The position numbers and the translations under genes are program-made. A DNA stretch of 64,000 bases from Nansenia antarctica (lineage: Eukaryota > Chordata > Actinopteri > Argentiniformes > Microstomatidae). Location of the stretch: the NCBI GenBank assembly GCA_963989245.1, contig OZ022352.1:22582006-22646005 (forward strand). Direction: 5' to 3'. The notes under the pieces are model-generated. The model had not been told where the DNA came from, made no database searches, and saw only the letters and a list, made by a program, of their open reading frames with translations. Positions 1 to 13,916 of the stretch are shown here, one piece after another. The number at the start of each line of letters is the position of its first letter. Positions within the stretch are counted from its first letter, which is position 1.

Positions 1-700
1 GGAGAGTAGCTGAATATGACAGGCTTTACAAGGTGGGGGAGATACAGTGTAGAGTGTTGCTGTTGACTGAACGGTAGACAGAGCTGTCGGTGTGAATTAG
101 GCTCTTTTCAGGAGAGTTTGAGAGGAGGATGATTGTTATCAAGCTTTGTGCCACATTGTGGCCTGCTCATCAGATGTGGCCGTGCATAGAATGTTTATAA
201 AATGGTTTGCAGAGGGTTTATCTAGTTTATAGACTTTTATTTACCAGTTAGTGCCTTCATAGCCAGGCATGTTCCTCTTCTAGCTAAGTAGTCATGTTGA
301 CCATTCGGAGCATGGGCCAGATATCTTTCAGGGAAATTATATAATTTTTGCTGCAAAGTTGCATGTTTTCAATTTCACGGCTATGTAACTAATACCACCT
401 CCGTTTGCTGAGGCTGCAAAGGCTTTTAATACACAGCAAACAGCAACCTAAGGCTGCCTCCACTAACTACATAGCAGTGTAGTGTGACCTATATAGTAAA
501 TATGTTGTCTTTGTTACATGAACCAATAGGCAAACAAACAGCAATTACTCTGTAACTACCGTAACTGAATATCCCAGATTTCTAGCCATCTGCCTGGAAA
601 CTTGTAATGAAAGTGGCGAGATTCATAAAAGATGTATTCCGACGTTTAACGGAAATCAATTCAGAAATGTAAATGTCTAAAATGCTAAACATTAAATAAT

Positions 701-840
701 GTCCTGCGTCGCTCAGTGGGTGGAGTGTGTGGCGCTAGCAATGCTAACATTGTGGGTTCATTTCCCACTGGGACCATTATACACATAAAATGGATGCACT
801 CACTGCTTTTGATAAGTGTCTGCTAAATGGCACATCTACT
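701..840 (+). mobile_element. tRNA-derived SINE
   Basis: An A-box-like segment (tcgctcagtgg, near 709-719) is followed about 45 bp later by a B-box-like segment (ggttcatttcc, 755-765), the internal RNA polymerase III promoter of tRNA-derived SINEs. The 3' part has the gtctgctaaatg signature common to fish SINE/L2 tails, also present at 57.75 kb. It is a short complete-looking copy with a degenerate B box. No clear target-site duplication was identified. Confidence 0.7.
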
Positions 841-1585
841 GTATATCAAGGACAATGTATTATTCATTTTAAAGACGTAGATGATATACAACAATAGAGG
901 CAATGCACCCTTCCCCGTGCCTATCCACACGCCCAGCCAGCCAGAGGACCCGTTCTGCTGGGGATGCAGTGTTCTCACTAAGCAGAGGGCAATGGTAATG
1001 CAAGCCGACCACCAGGACCCAGACAGAACAGGCAGATAACCCACACATAGACACAGCTCTTCTGACAGGAGGAGTAATGTAGCCCTATAAGAGCTCCTCT
1101 GTAGGCCCCAAAAACCCCTGACTGAGACGGAACAGCCAAACCAGCCCCATTCATTATCACTGCACTATAACTACAGAACACGGCCATGGCACACACACAC
1201 ACACACACATGGCCAACTATCTTCTCATGAGTCATAGAGTAGGGTAATACATGTTTGTTGTCGATGCAGTAGGTCTATATCTTTGTCACTCTTCTTGGAT
1301 GTGTCATAATGCTATGTATTCTGGGCCATGGTAGGCCTACATGTCCCACGCGGGGACAGAGGTAGTGTAAGAGCATGCTTTCATTCCAAGTGGAAAGCAG
1401 GACAGTGAGGACGGGTTGATGGCGAGCTGTTGTTGTCCCATGACAGTCGGTCCCACTGTGCGGTTTGTGCTATATACATACATTATGTTCACAAAGGTCT
1501 GTTGTGGCTCTCCGAGTGTGCACGTAAACGGAATGTGTTAACACACACGTAAGCACATGCACACACAGACAGAGAACACACACAT

Positions 1586-1586
<1 letters not shown>

Positions 1587-1617
<31 letters not shown>
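1587..1617. repeat. (CA)n microsatellite
   Basis: Alternating CA dinucleotides, with imperfect CA-rich flanks on both sides. Confidence 0.9.
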
Positions 1618-1623
<6 letters not shown>

Positions 1624-1890
1624 AGAACACACACAAACAGAGTGATATTAAATCACTAATGTGTAAACAGTTGCTCTTGTTTGCACAGACCACCTGTTCA
1701 TTCTGGACACGGACAAAGCCCTGGCATATCATGGGATGTGTTAAACAGTGGGGTGGAGGAGGGGATGTCTTTCACACGAGCACTGTATCCACATGGTGTA
1801 GTCTGCATCAGATGGTTCGTCTCTGCAGGAGGGCAGCCGTCTCCAACACGGCTTCGAACCGCGTCACTGTCTAGAACATATCCACGTCCT

Positions 1891-1974
1891 TCACTCACTC
1901 CCTCACTCACTCCCTCACTCACTCCCTCACTCACTCCCTCACTCACTCCCTCACTCACTCTCTCACTCACTCTC
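1891..1974. repeat. 12-bp tandem repeat, 7 copies
   Basis: Unit tcactcactccc repeated seven times. The last two copies carry a ccc-to-ctc change, then the array runs into (CT)n. It opens apparent reading frames on both strands, which are repeat artefacts. Confidence 0.9.
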
Positions 1975-4900
1975 TCTCTCTGCAGAACAATGTCCTCTGT
2001 CTTCAATGAAAAGAATATCTGAATATTCTGAATATATAACACGCTCAATGTCAGAATGCACTCAGAAGGTTAAATGATTCATTCAGCACACATCGTTTTG
2101 TTTTACGTGGCTTTAATTTGTCATATTCCTAATACTCGTCTTATGCTGTGATACATAGCCTACTGTGCAAAACGACCAAAGACAGGGGAGGGACTACACT
2201 TGACTATGCCTGTTTTCAGTTGATTTTCAGAAGCAGAGGCATTAACACAAAAGCCATTAAAGAAGTCATCCCAGAATCTCAGCAGGGGTACGGTAATGCC
2301 ACTTATCTCATTACGGCTATAGCATCTACAGAAAACTGACAAACACAAGGCATAATCCAAGGCACATTAACAGAGCTGATCATTCAATGAACCCCAATTT
2401 GGCTGCCATCTTGCCCGTATGATGAACAGAAGAACACAGAGCCATCCTAAGGACTCTCTCTTTCGCTTCTCTATAAAAAAAAAAACACACATACACCATT
2501 AGACAACGGGGTAGCAGCGTAATTAGAAAATGACTTCCTTTGCAATCCTGGCTAAGTAGTTTACACACTGTAATTGCAGGGACAAAATCATCTTTTCATC
2601 ATTTCACTGATTGAGCTCATCAACCCAGTCAGAGCCCTGTGTTGGGCTTGTTGTGCCAGACAACATCTGGGCTAAGAGTGTTAGCCTTTAGTATAACATG
2701 TAGGCTACCCTACCCACTGCCATGAAGCACAGCTCTCATTAAATGAGAGGTTTACACAATACACAATTTGAATCGATGTCCAATATCAAGCACACAAGTG
2801 ATTTACAGTTTTGGTCAGGAGTTATTTTGTTAGGAATTTCTACAGAAGAAAGAAAAAATTGAATCAGCAGGCTTTTCAATTCAACATGAACATTTTTCCA
2901 TTCCCTCAGTACACTCTGACCTTGCAGAAAAGAGAGTTTTACATTCTGGTCAAACTTGGAGCAAAGCATAAGATTAAGGGACCTATTTAGGGACATGTTT
3001 TCACAAATTACTGTATGATTGTCAATGGGCACAGACACTCCTGGTGACCAAACTACGGTAGCCTGCTACTTACTTTTTACGGTGAAGTGTGGTTTGACCA
3101 TCCCATGAAACAGTTCCATCACCATCACTGTAACCAACACACTTACGGTACACTCCAACTTTTCTAAGTTGAAGTGATTTGACCTTGTCCCCGGATGAAC
3201 CAACTCTGCCACTATGAGTTGTCAATACAGTCAATAGTCTAATGTGGCAGCTGTTAAATCGCATGTAGATTTCCACTAATCACTCACTCCTGATTTCTCT
3301 GATGAGTGTACAATGATGCTCTTGAATAATCACTGCATCACCCCAAAAGAAAAATCTAAATAATTATCATCATCTCCCTAAGTACTGCAGCTGCACCGCC
3401 TGCAATAATTACAAATAGAACAGTGCCTTCTCTCGTCACTCATAACCACTTATTATTAGAGCTAAAGCTAATTGGCGCTGTGCTGGGGAGGCAATTCTTC
3501 ATGGCGTTTTGGTCATAAAATAAACCTGCCTGGGTTGGTATTTATATTACCTCTGAGGTCTTCCTTCCAGCCAAGCCAAGGTATGGTATTAACAGTGCAC
3601 GGTGAAGAAACACTGATAATCAACATCGAGAGAGTGTATAGTACACTTCATATCATATCCCCTTGGATATGTTGCCCCCCCCACCCCCACCCTCATACAC
3701 ACACAACCCCACCCCCAACCCCCCCAGTATCAGCCTGGCAGACACAATTAACATTTTCATAAAAACAATTCCCTGCCTGCAATAGTCCAATGTAATTTGT
3801 TTTCCATCTCTGTTCATTAATCATTGTTTGAATCGGTGAGCCATCTCCTCCAGTCTGCCATCTGCACTCAGCTGGGTTACAGATATGACACCTAGCCTCT
3901 TAATGGAACCTGACAGCCAAGAGGAGGCCTGTCCAAATAGCTTCTTCTTCCTTCCTGCACATGTGCACATGCACTCCTCTCCTCACATCCTGCCTGCCAT
4001 CAGGTACAAGTGGGCTCTTTAATGGAGTCCAATTTACCTTCATCTCAAAGGCAAACAACAATACACACAACGTTCACACAACACCACTTGAGTTTATATG
4101 ACATGTACTGTTTATGAAGCGACGGTTGCTTCATAGAGAGAGAAGGGAAGATAATTTAACAGCAAATCACACTTTCCACAATGTGTTTAAGCTGACAGGA
4201 GTTTTATTTTTCTCTTAAAATTAGTACACGGTTTCTACAATATGCTATTGTTTTCCTGGAATTGGGAGCAGAGTTATTAATTATTCACTGTTGTGTTCTT
4301 GTACTGTATATGCTTTCCACTGTGTTGCCTCATAGTTCACAGACTTAAGGCCATGATACTCTGAGGCAATACTATCATATAATTTCTGAGGCAATATTGT
4401 GGAGGAATTGTTAGAAACCTGGCATTTATCGAACACCTCTCTGTGTTAACTTAAGAACAGTTTGGATGATTAAGACGGTTTCTGAACTGATTGACACATA
4501 TATTTAAAAAGATACAATAATGTTAAGACCAGAGGGACACCTCAAATAACTTTTAGTTCACACTTTCTTTCTTTTTTGAGTGGTTTAAAGCCGCCGCAAA
4601 CAGATTAGAATTTTTGCTGAGAAAATCCTTCTTATGGTAGCATGGAGAGTGCCAAAAAGTTCCTCTGGCCCTGTTAACGTGAGTGTGGATTAGCAGATAT
4701 TCAAATCATGTGCTTCATGTTCAAACAAGTGATTCCATCAAGGGAGGAAAGTTGCTAAACAGAGCTTTACAATGTAAGCCGACTGACATCACTTGCAACA
4801 TGGTAAAGAGACTATACCAGCACCAACTTTTATTTCAGTCTCACCCCATTCCCTTCTTCTGATTGGAATGGTAATAGTGATTATAACTTCATCATCATTA

Positions 4901-5139
4901 TCTATAACAAAAATGTCCCATAGGATACCTACAACTCAAGCACCAGCTTGATTCCACAGTATCAGACGGTCCTTTAAAAAAAAGAGACATGCACTGCATT
5001 TCACAGCTTGCCTATTTTCTGCCACCCAGAAAACACATTGATCAACTCTATAGCTCTTTTGGTATTTCTATGGTTGTCGGTGGTAAACTCTGTGTAAATT
5101 CAAGGCTGAATATTTAATGTTGATTGATCATACTGGCTG

Positions 5140-5285
5140 CCACCCACCTGCTCCTCCTCGTGTCCCATCGGAGCTGGCAAGAGGAGCATCCAGTAATTGA
5201 GAGGAGCAGAGCATGCTCTCTCCTCGCTCACATATGACAGATGGGGCATCATCGCTTCAAAGGCGAGCATTTGGAGACAGGAGGG
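5140..5285. promoter_or_regulatory. Possible conserved non-coding element
   Basis: A non-repetitive block of higher complexity than its surroundings, containing a homeodomain-type core (taattg) and E-box-type hexamers (catatg, cagatg) close together. There is no reading frame of interest. The call rests only on composition and motif clustering, so it is tentative. Confidence 0.25.
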
Positions 5286-6623
5286 GGGTGGAGCAGAGGG
5301 TGAGGGTGGTTTTTTAACTATACCTCTCGCTACTCTATCCAGGTGACAGTGATAGATAGATATGTTGTATGTTCTATTCTCAAATATGTTGTGTTGAAAG
5401 AAGATTGCATGCTCTATGAAGCCTACTATGCATACTCACAACCTATTCTTGTCACCAGTCATTTCCTGTGTAGTAGATACTGGCATATGGTGATGAGAAT
5501 GTGGTGGTGGATTTGATCAGTGACAAAATAAACAACATCTTTCCATTGACACATGTTAGCATACAAAAACAGTCCTTCAGTTCAGCCACAACCAGCCCTA
5601 GACCAATGTCCTCAATGGTGAAATCACAGTGAGAGAGTTACATTCCAACATCCATTCCTCAATTTCGGTGGAACAAATGACTGTAGCTAGATCTAACTAA
5701 ATGAGTGATTGAAAGATAAACAAGGATATTTTGACATTAATTACAAATGACTTTTCTTGTTTTTCTTCTAACCACGCACAAGCCTGCCAACATCATCAGA
5801 GAACAATTGAAGAGACCGATTATGTTGACATTCTTAAAGCATTTTAAAACAAACGTCAGGAGTACATTTTGAATCTCCCTGGTCCCCCTTCACTTTTTTG
5901 ACTCTTTACTGTATTTTCTATTCAGTTTAGATATTTGCTAACGCATTATGATTCAGTTCAATATCAACTTCACTTGTATGCAGCGTAGCCAGGAATACTT
6001 TCATTTCAAGAATTTTGATTATTATTAGTTTTTTCCAAAGTTATTGGATATATATTGGTAGATATTTGGATAACGGTAACGCAAAATGCATTTTCTTACC
6101 TGGGCATTCAAAGTGGCTTGAGCAGGAGACTCCAGATCGTTTTGAACTCGTAATGCAGCTCACTGACAGCTTGAGTTGTTTAGTGACGAGAGATGATTAT
6201 GAAATATGACTGATTTCTCATTACGCGCTAAATAGACTAGCGCGCTAAATAGAACGGAACGGTCAAATCGGACGCCAGTTAGAATGTCCTGCGTCTAGAT
6301 CTACTCATATGCTTTCAAAATAAAGACCTACATCAGTTCTTAAAAAAGAGAGAAGGGAATCTTTCGAAATGACTTCTTGAGAGCACTTCTGAGATCTCCG
6401 TAAGAGCGAGGTCTCCCCCGTCTGGTAGGCGCGTAATCACTGCGCTCAGTGCGCTCCCTGCGTGAAACAGGCGCACTGACTCTCACCTCTAAAATGAACA
6501 TAATTGGTTTTATATATTTACATATTACAAGATATACATACGTCTTATATATGATATTCTTATGCTCTCTGTCTCTAGTTTCCATGCTTTCTTTAGAATA
6601 CACTGTTTCTTTTTTCTCTTCTA

Positions 6624-6745
<122 letters not shown>

Positions 6746-8199
6746 TGTGGGTGTGCGTGGGTGCGTGCGTGCACGTCAGAGTGTGAATCTGCTGCTCCTT
6801 AATACCACGGAATATGTCAACAACCTCAAGTAGCTCTGTGAACTCAGACTGTCTTCTTAAAATATTTATAATGAGAATCTTACCTGACCTGACCCTTTGT
6901 ATAACTAAGATGAATAATGCAGAGTTTATTCTCCTGCATTTGTTTGGGGGCATTAGGGGGAAGCATTGCAAAGATACAGGTCTCAGACTCGTGATTCAGC
7001 TGTTTTTTATAGTTAATAAGTGCTTAGAGCGCTTGGAGGTTTTTCTTTTCAGAAATCTTAATTGGATGCTTGTAACATCTATCACATGACCTTCCCAGTG
7101 GACGATGTTCTAATAGAAGGACAGTTTATTTAGCCAATAGAACCAGATACTCCACACAGTATAATACACGTGTTGTGTTCTCATTTCCCTTAGCTATTGA
7201 ATTAAATGCGTAGTCTTAATAATGTGCTAATGAAAGTCAGTTTGTAGCCAACTCTCTCGAGTACTCGACTATTGTTCTAGATGAGGCTTTTTGGGGGGGA
7301 GCTGGTTGGTAAAAACAACACACTGACCCCTTCGACTGCATTTCAACTTTCTCTCAAAGAAAGATGTTGCCCAAAGACCAAGAGACCAACAGACTTGTAT
7401 TTTACTGCTAAGGCATGTACCTACCTAGAATACCTAGATGTAGATTGGTTGACCCAGGCCTACAAGGAATGCTTTAATACAGCATCCTGACATTTGGAGC
7501 TGAGAGCGTTATTAGCCTCTTCCCTCTCCGCGCTCTGAGCACCTGTCTGGTCAACAATACCTGCTTGTCTCTTCCTGGGGATTCTCAATCACACAGCTCC
7601 TTAAACCCCTCTTAATCCCTGCAATGTAGATCTCACTGTTGTGTTTCAGTTTATTAACTTGTTACACTAGATCTCTTTGAAATGTTAAGTGTATGTCCCT
7701 ATATATACTGTATACCTTCAAAGCTTTAGCAGTTTAAGACCATTGATCTGTGTCTCGCCAAACCCAACGCTCCACCATGTTAAGCATTGGCTAATCTGTC
7801 TCATACTACCTGGATTTTCATATTGGCGGTGATAATCCTGATGAGGAGGATCACCTAAGGACCAGTTTAAAAGCTGCTTATCTAAGCCCTGCACTCTCAC
7901 CACTTAGGTAGCAGTGGAAGTGATGGCCCCTTTCAACTCACAAGGTGCAACTTTAATTAAACCTACTCTGGAGAAATGAGTTCAGTGATCTCACACAGCT
8001 GCAGAAGTGATGTAGCTAAAACAGCGGGTGAGTGTAAGTTGCACAGGAAAGTTGATCTATTGCTGGTCGTTAAAGTTCAACACAATCAGGATGGTCATGG
8101 TAAACTCACTGGAGGTCACAGAAATACATCTGGGATATCGTAAGACTCTTAAATTCTTAGAAATAAAAATAAAAAAGACAGCGGTTTACTCCAAAACCA

Positions 8200-8205
8200 T
8201 TTATT
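8200..8205 (-). terminator. Probable URI1 poly(A) signal
   Basis: AATAAA on the minus strand (tttatt on plus), about 720 bp past the URI1 stop. A second copy lies at 8227-8232. The interval 8206-8925 has no competing gene and is read as the URI1 3'UTR. Confidence 0.5.
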
Positions 8206-8925
8206 TTCCTTCCAGTTTACAACAATATTTATTTTCACATAAAGCTGGTCAGTCACAGAGTTGGACATACATTCAATAGGCGGGGAAACGGGGAAAGGGA
8301 CAATAATGGCCACTTAGCATCTGACCCTGTATAATAAATCTTAGAAAAGAAAAGAAACAAAAAAGGCAAAAGATTTCAATAAAGCAAAGCATGTTGTCTT
8401 AGCATAGCGCGCAATATATCATGGATCAACAAACGAGCGGTAACCACTGGCCTTGTAAGAGTATATTTGAGACACTGACACGAGGCCCACCACCATATAA
8501 AGACAAGCACCTAGGCAGTGTTGACTAGAGTGTAGTGCCATAACGTTGTCAGAAGAAGGATCTAAATAAACTACCTCTTAAATACATTTAAGTGAATTGC
8601 TACAGAGGCTTAGCATGAAGCTTGATGTTCCTTACAAGGCAGGGTAATGGTCAAGCGAGAGGGCGTTGGGTTGGGGTTGCTTTCTAAACATTGCTACTGT
8701 CTAACAGATTAGGCATATGCAATAGAAACCGATGTGTACACAAAGCAAAAGCATGGTGGGAGAGGGTTAAAAAGAAGTGGTAATGGGAGCAGGGGGGAAG
8801 CAAGGCAGGGCAAAGACAGGGGGGAAGTAGGTGCGAGGGTCTGTCCAGCTCCAACAGTTGCCGTAGAAAATCACATTAAAAAAAGGAGTCGGTGAAGATC
8901 CCGGAGACTGACGCTGTTACCGCGG

Positions 8926-10742
8926 TCATTTCTGCTGCAGCCTGGCAGCTTTGAATTTGGACACCCTCTTGGGGGGCTCCTGGGGTCCAGGTCCTTCGGG
9001 GGCCACCTCCTCCAGCTTCCTCTCTGGTATCGTGGGCAGAGCTGGGGGGGTGATGGTTAGGTGGGGATTTGAAGACGGGATCGGGTCTTTCTCCACCACT
9101 GTGCCTGAAAAGGCCTGAGAGCAACAACAGAAACAACATGTTTGTTTAATGACCATTATTGTGATTGTCTCTGGAGGGGAGGAGAGAAGTTGACATGCCA
9201 GTTGAAGAATATAGCCAAAGTAGAACAAAACAAAAAGTACTAGTTGAAGAGCTGTGGCGACTTTACCTCGGAGCGGCTGGTGGGGTGCGGGTGGACCCCG
9301 GTGGGGCTGTCCTCCTCTGTGATGCCGTCGCTGGTGTCGCTGTGTGTGGTGTCTTCGTGGCTCAGGGTGCGTCCGAACGTCCGGCGCTCTTCGAAGTCCG
9401 CAGCGCTGCTCTCGCTGGTGTCGCTACACACGCTGTTCTCCCTGCTGCGTGACTTCAGAATGGACTTCCTGGGGATGGGCTCTCCGTTCTTCACATCCAC
9501 AAACAACCTGAGCAGACACAAGCCAGTCAAACCAATTAAATGCACCCAATCAGAATTGGTCACCCACCATACCCAATCAGAGTGAAGAACCTGCAATTAG
9601 GCATTCATGAATAACAAATCTGAATAAATAACTAGACAATACCTAGTCATTCCGATAAAACAATACCTCCTATAATACAAAGTCAATTTCCTGCATGTGC
9701 AAATATACTTGGCAAAAAAAAGAATTCTGATCCTGATTCTATGTCTTAAGCCAATTTGAAACATGCCTTTTTCGACCAAGACTAAGAGATGGTTGAAGAG
9801 TAGCCTGAATGCGTCTTTGAAGGGTATGCGGGAGGCCTGTTACCTGTAGAGGTCTACAGGAGTGGTGATTCTGTGGAGCTCGTGGTGAGAGTGGCCGTTG
9901 CTGCAGCCATTTTTCTTTTTCCTCTTAGCTTGCTCCTTCTGTTCTTTCCTTTCGCTGAACTTAAACATGGTATTCTTCCCTGTGTTTATCCTCACCTGAG
10001 GGGAGGGACAGAGAGGGAAATTGTATGTTACTTACATCTGTATGTTGTTGGTGTATGTTACTTACATCTTACATGGTTGAAACAGGAATGGACAGATTGT
10101 GTGCCGGTTTATGGGTGAACACACTAACCTTCTTCGGTTCCATTGTGTGAGAGAAATATATGGTGGGCAAACCGTCTTCTTCCTCCTCCTCCTTCTCCCT
10201 GTCCTTGGAGGCTGGTACAGTACCGTTGACTTGGCCATTGTGAGACACAGGTGGTGTCCAGTCGTCACTCTGACACAGCCCATTTACAGGAGGAGGAGGA
10301 GGACTGCCCTCTCCCTCCTTCTCCTCTACCTCCTTCTCCTCTACCTCCTTCTCTTCCTCAGAGGAAGATGTTGAAGATGTGTCATTGCCATTAGTTTCTG
10401 CGCTGTCAAACATTCTGAAAAGAGAGACTAGTCAGTGATATCCTAGCAGTAAAGAGAGACTAGTCAGTGATATCCTAGCAGTAAAGAGAGACTAGTCAGT
10501 GATATCCTAGCAGTAAAGAGAGACTAGTCAGTGATATCCTAGCAGTAAAGAGAGACTAGTCAGTGATATCCTAGCAGTAAAGAGAGACTAGTCAGTGATA
10601 TCCTAGCAGTAAAGAGAGACTAGTCAGTGATATCCTAGCAGTAAAGAGAGACTAGTCAGTGATATCCTAGCAGTACAAAGAAATACAGATGAGTGGGTGG
10701 ATGAATTAATCCTGAGTGCCTATGTTTGTGCACTGATGTGAC

Positions 10743-10813
<71 letters not shown>

Positions 10814-11975
10814 TAGAGGTCTACAAGCCTGATGGGGCCTGATCAAGATGGTGAATCTAAAATCTCAGTTAGCAAAGGCAGAGCTTTTGATAGTTTCCAA
10901 TGTGTCTGGGAAAGCTGCATTGTGGAAGAATGTTGACTTGATTACAAATTTGTAAAAGAAACCTGTCATGTACAGTGCAGAAATTGCAATACTCTCTTAG
11001 TCTGGACCAGGATTCACTAAGTTAGCACGGGAGCTAATTAACATAGGAGCAACACATCAGTGTAACACAGTGGATGCCATCCTTTTTTTGCATAGCACCC
11101 GCAAATTAACACAGAGTGGAATAGGCTATCCTAAATGTAAATAGTTTTTCCTGTGACTGTTATTGTCTTTGGATTTAGCCTGTTGGCGAAGATTTATGAG
11201 GAATAGGCTATTTCATTTTTGTTGCTCATCTAACAGCGAAATGGTAAGTCTAGTTTAATTTCTAGGAATGTTTTCCGTGTAGGCTATGCTTGAATGACAT
11301 ACGTTTCAGTTTGTGGGCTTATTGTAATTGTTGGCTATAAGCGAGAGAGAATATTTCTTATTTTAGTTTTGATACTCCAGTCCATGTCCCCGGCAGTGAT
11401 GTAAGCCTGTTGTGCCAAATACTCACTCCGCTCTACGCTTATGAATGCTACGGGCTTGGGCCGGGCTAGGGCAGAGATTTCAGACCCGCTCAGACCTCTA
11501 GTGTGTAGGTGTGTGTTTGTGTGTGTGCGTGTGTGTGTGTGTGATGTGAAAGCTTACCTGTTGTGCTGATCCTCCTGCTCCTCTTGTGCCTCGAGATCAT
11601 CCAGTCTGGCCCACAACTCCTCCTCAGACAGCACTCCTCTCCTGCTCTCTTTATCTCGGTCTCCTCCGCCCCTCTCCTCCTCCTCATCCTCCTCCTCCTC
11701 CTCCTCTTCCTCTTCCAACTCCAAAATGGCTTCCACCTTGGGCTTGGAATGAGGCTTGTGAGCCACACGTTGCTTTCCTGAAGACATTTGTAAGAATAGA
11801 AGAAATAATCATATTATTGTTTTTCTATTTTACCAAGAAGGTAGTGAGAGGACCTGTTCAAAAATTCAAAATTACCTTTGGTGACGAGATCTTGATGAAC
11901 ACTTTTCTCACCAACTTTTTCTCTGATGTCCACATAGTCCCCTTTACTCTGAAGAGAGGAGAGAGGATGAGGATG

Positions 11976-12032
<57 letters not shown>

Positions 12033-13875
12033 ATGCAGAGGAGCATGCCATATTTGCAGCCACGGGTTGATTAGCTGACTGAACTGAGACGGCCCTACAG
12101 CCTTGTATCATGACGGTAGTGAAACTTACGCCTGAGAGTTTCTCAAGATCCTCCGTGAACCCAACTCTGGCTTCAAAGTTCTTCATGGTTTTGTGCAAGT
12201 CATCCAGTGCACTCTTCACATCTGCAAAACAAAGAGGTGTGATCCGTGTTTTACGGATGTACGTACTCTATGATTTACTCTGTGTATGTATATGTGTACA
12301 TGTGGGAGGGGGGAAAAGAGGTGTAGTGAAAGAATAAAACAACTTCAGTAATGGAAACTTTGAGGAATAAAGAGAAACTGTAAAAACCAACAAATATTAC
12401 ATCTGCGATGAAATGGTTAAATCCAAAGAGCACTGCCAAAAAGGAGAAAAAAAACAAAAACGATGCCACAAACAGTCCATAATATCTGGTGCCCTTGATG
12501 CTTCTTCAGATCATTAAATCTTCACAACAATTAAACCCCTTTTACTAATGGCAGCCAAAGGGCCCCTGTTGCCATGGTGATCCGTAACCCTCCAGTCGAA
12601 CGTCTCTAGACGTGGAGAAAAGTCAAACACGGTCCTAACAACTCAGGCTGGGGGCTGTTTGACACATCTCAGCCAGGCATGTTTGTATTACAGCACTTAG
12701 TTGTGTAAAGCCAGGACAGGTGGGGGTCAGGGAGGGAGGGAGGGAGGGAGGAAGGGAGGGGTGTGGAAGGGGGTCTGGGTTAACTTACGGCACATTTCTG
12801 CCTCAGCAAACACTCTAATAATGCTCACATCATCAGACAATGTTATGTTGGCCCACTTGGCTCAAGAAAAAGCTTTTGAGGCGCAGTATGAACACCAGTG
12901 GCAGCAAGGGCAAATTATATTCTTCATTACAATTACATAGCTACAGTATATAGACGTATTTGTTTCCTGTTTTGAGGAACAATATTGAGCAGTGGAGTAT
13001 GGACAGTCAGGAATCAAAAAATATAACCCTCAATAAGGCAAAACTAAATATACTTAGATAACTATTGCTCTTTATCCCAATGTAGCAGGCTGCCAACATT
13101 CAAATGCAAATTAACTAAATTAAATTAAGGGCTACACATTCTGAATTAAACGAATGTGCCTCCTAACTTGTTATGTCCCCTTGCTTTCATTTAGTTCCTT
13201 ATTTCATTGGCCTTTAGAAATTGTAGGTCATACATGCGAACTATCCAAGTCTGAAGTGGAAATCATCTCATCGCTGCACCATAACAAGTTAACAACACTC
13301 TCATTGAACGTCTTCTCCTTTCAATGCGTCTGTGTGTGAAGTAGTACAATCTAAACCTAAGATAATGGCACCCTCTGCTGGATAAAAGAGTGTAGGGTTG
13401 AGAACGCATTCAAAACATTATATACCGTAGGCTAAACCTAATATTTTCCAACCAGCAGTATGAATTGTGCTGTGGATTAAGCCATTAAGTCAGTGGATAT
13501 ATGAAAGGGAACCTCCATTCTTTTGATGATCATGCGAAAGAAAGTTTCAGCGTTGGTTCTTAGGGAGAAAATGGCCTCCAAAACAAACTCACGTGTCTTC
13601 CTGTGCTCCACTAGCTTCTGAGCCTGCTTGGCGGAGCACTTGGAAAACCAGTTGTCCCCCAGCAGAACCGTGACCTCATTGGTGTGGACAATTTTCCCAG
13701 GCATGAAGGCCAAAGGGCCAAAGGGCACCTGTAAGGGGGAGGGAGGAGTGAAGGAACAAGAGGGGAGAGAGAGATTGATGTTGAGAAGGGGCCGAACAGT
13801 AGAGTCCATGTGGAAAAGGAGAAGAGAAACAGAACATGAAATCAGACATGTATAGGCCATCAGTCTCACCTTGTT

Positions 13876-13916
<41 letters not shown>

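Noticed and set aside
10419..10674. CRISPR-like regular array
   Set aside because: Direct head-to-tail copies without spacers in a vertebrate intron; a minisatellite. The same applies to the 26-bp array at 27898-28209.
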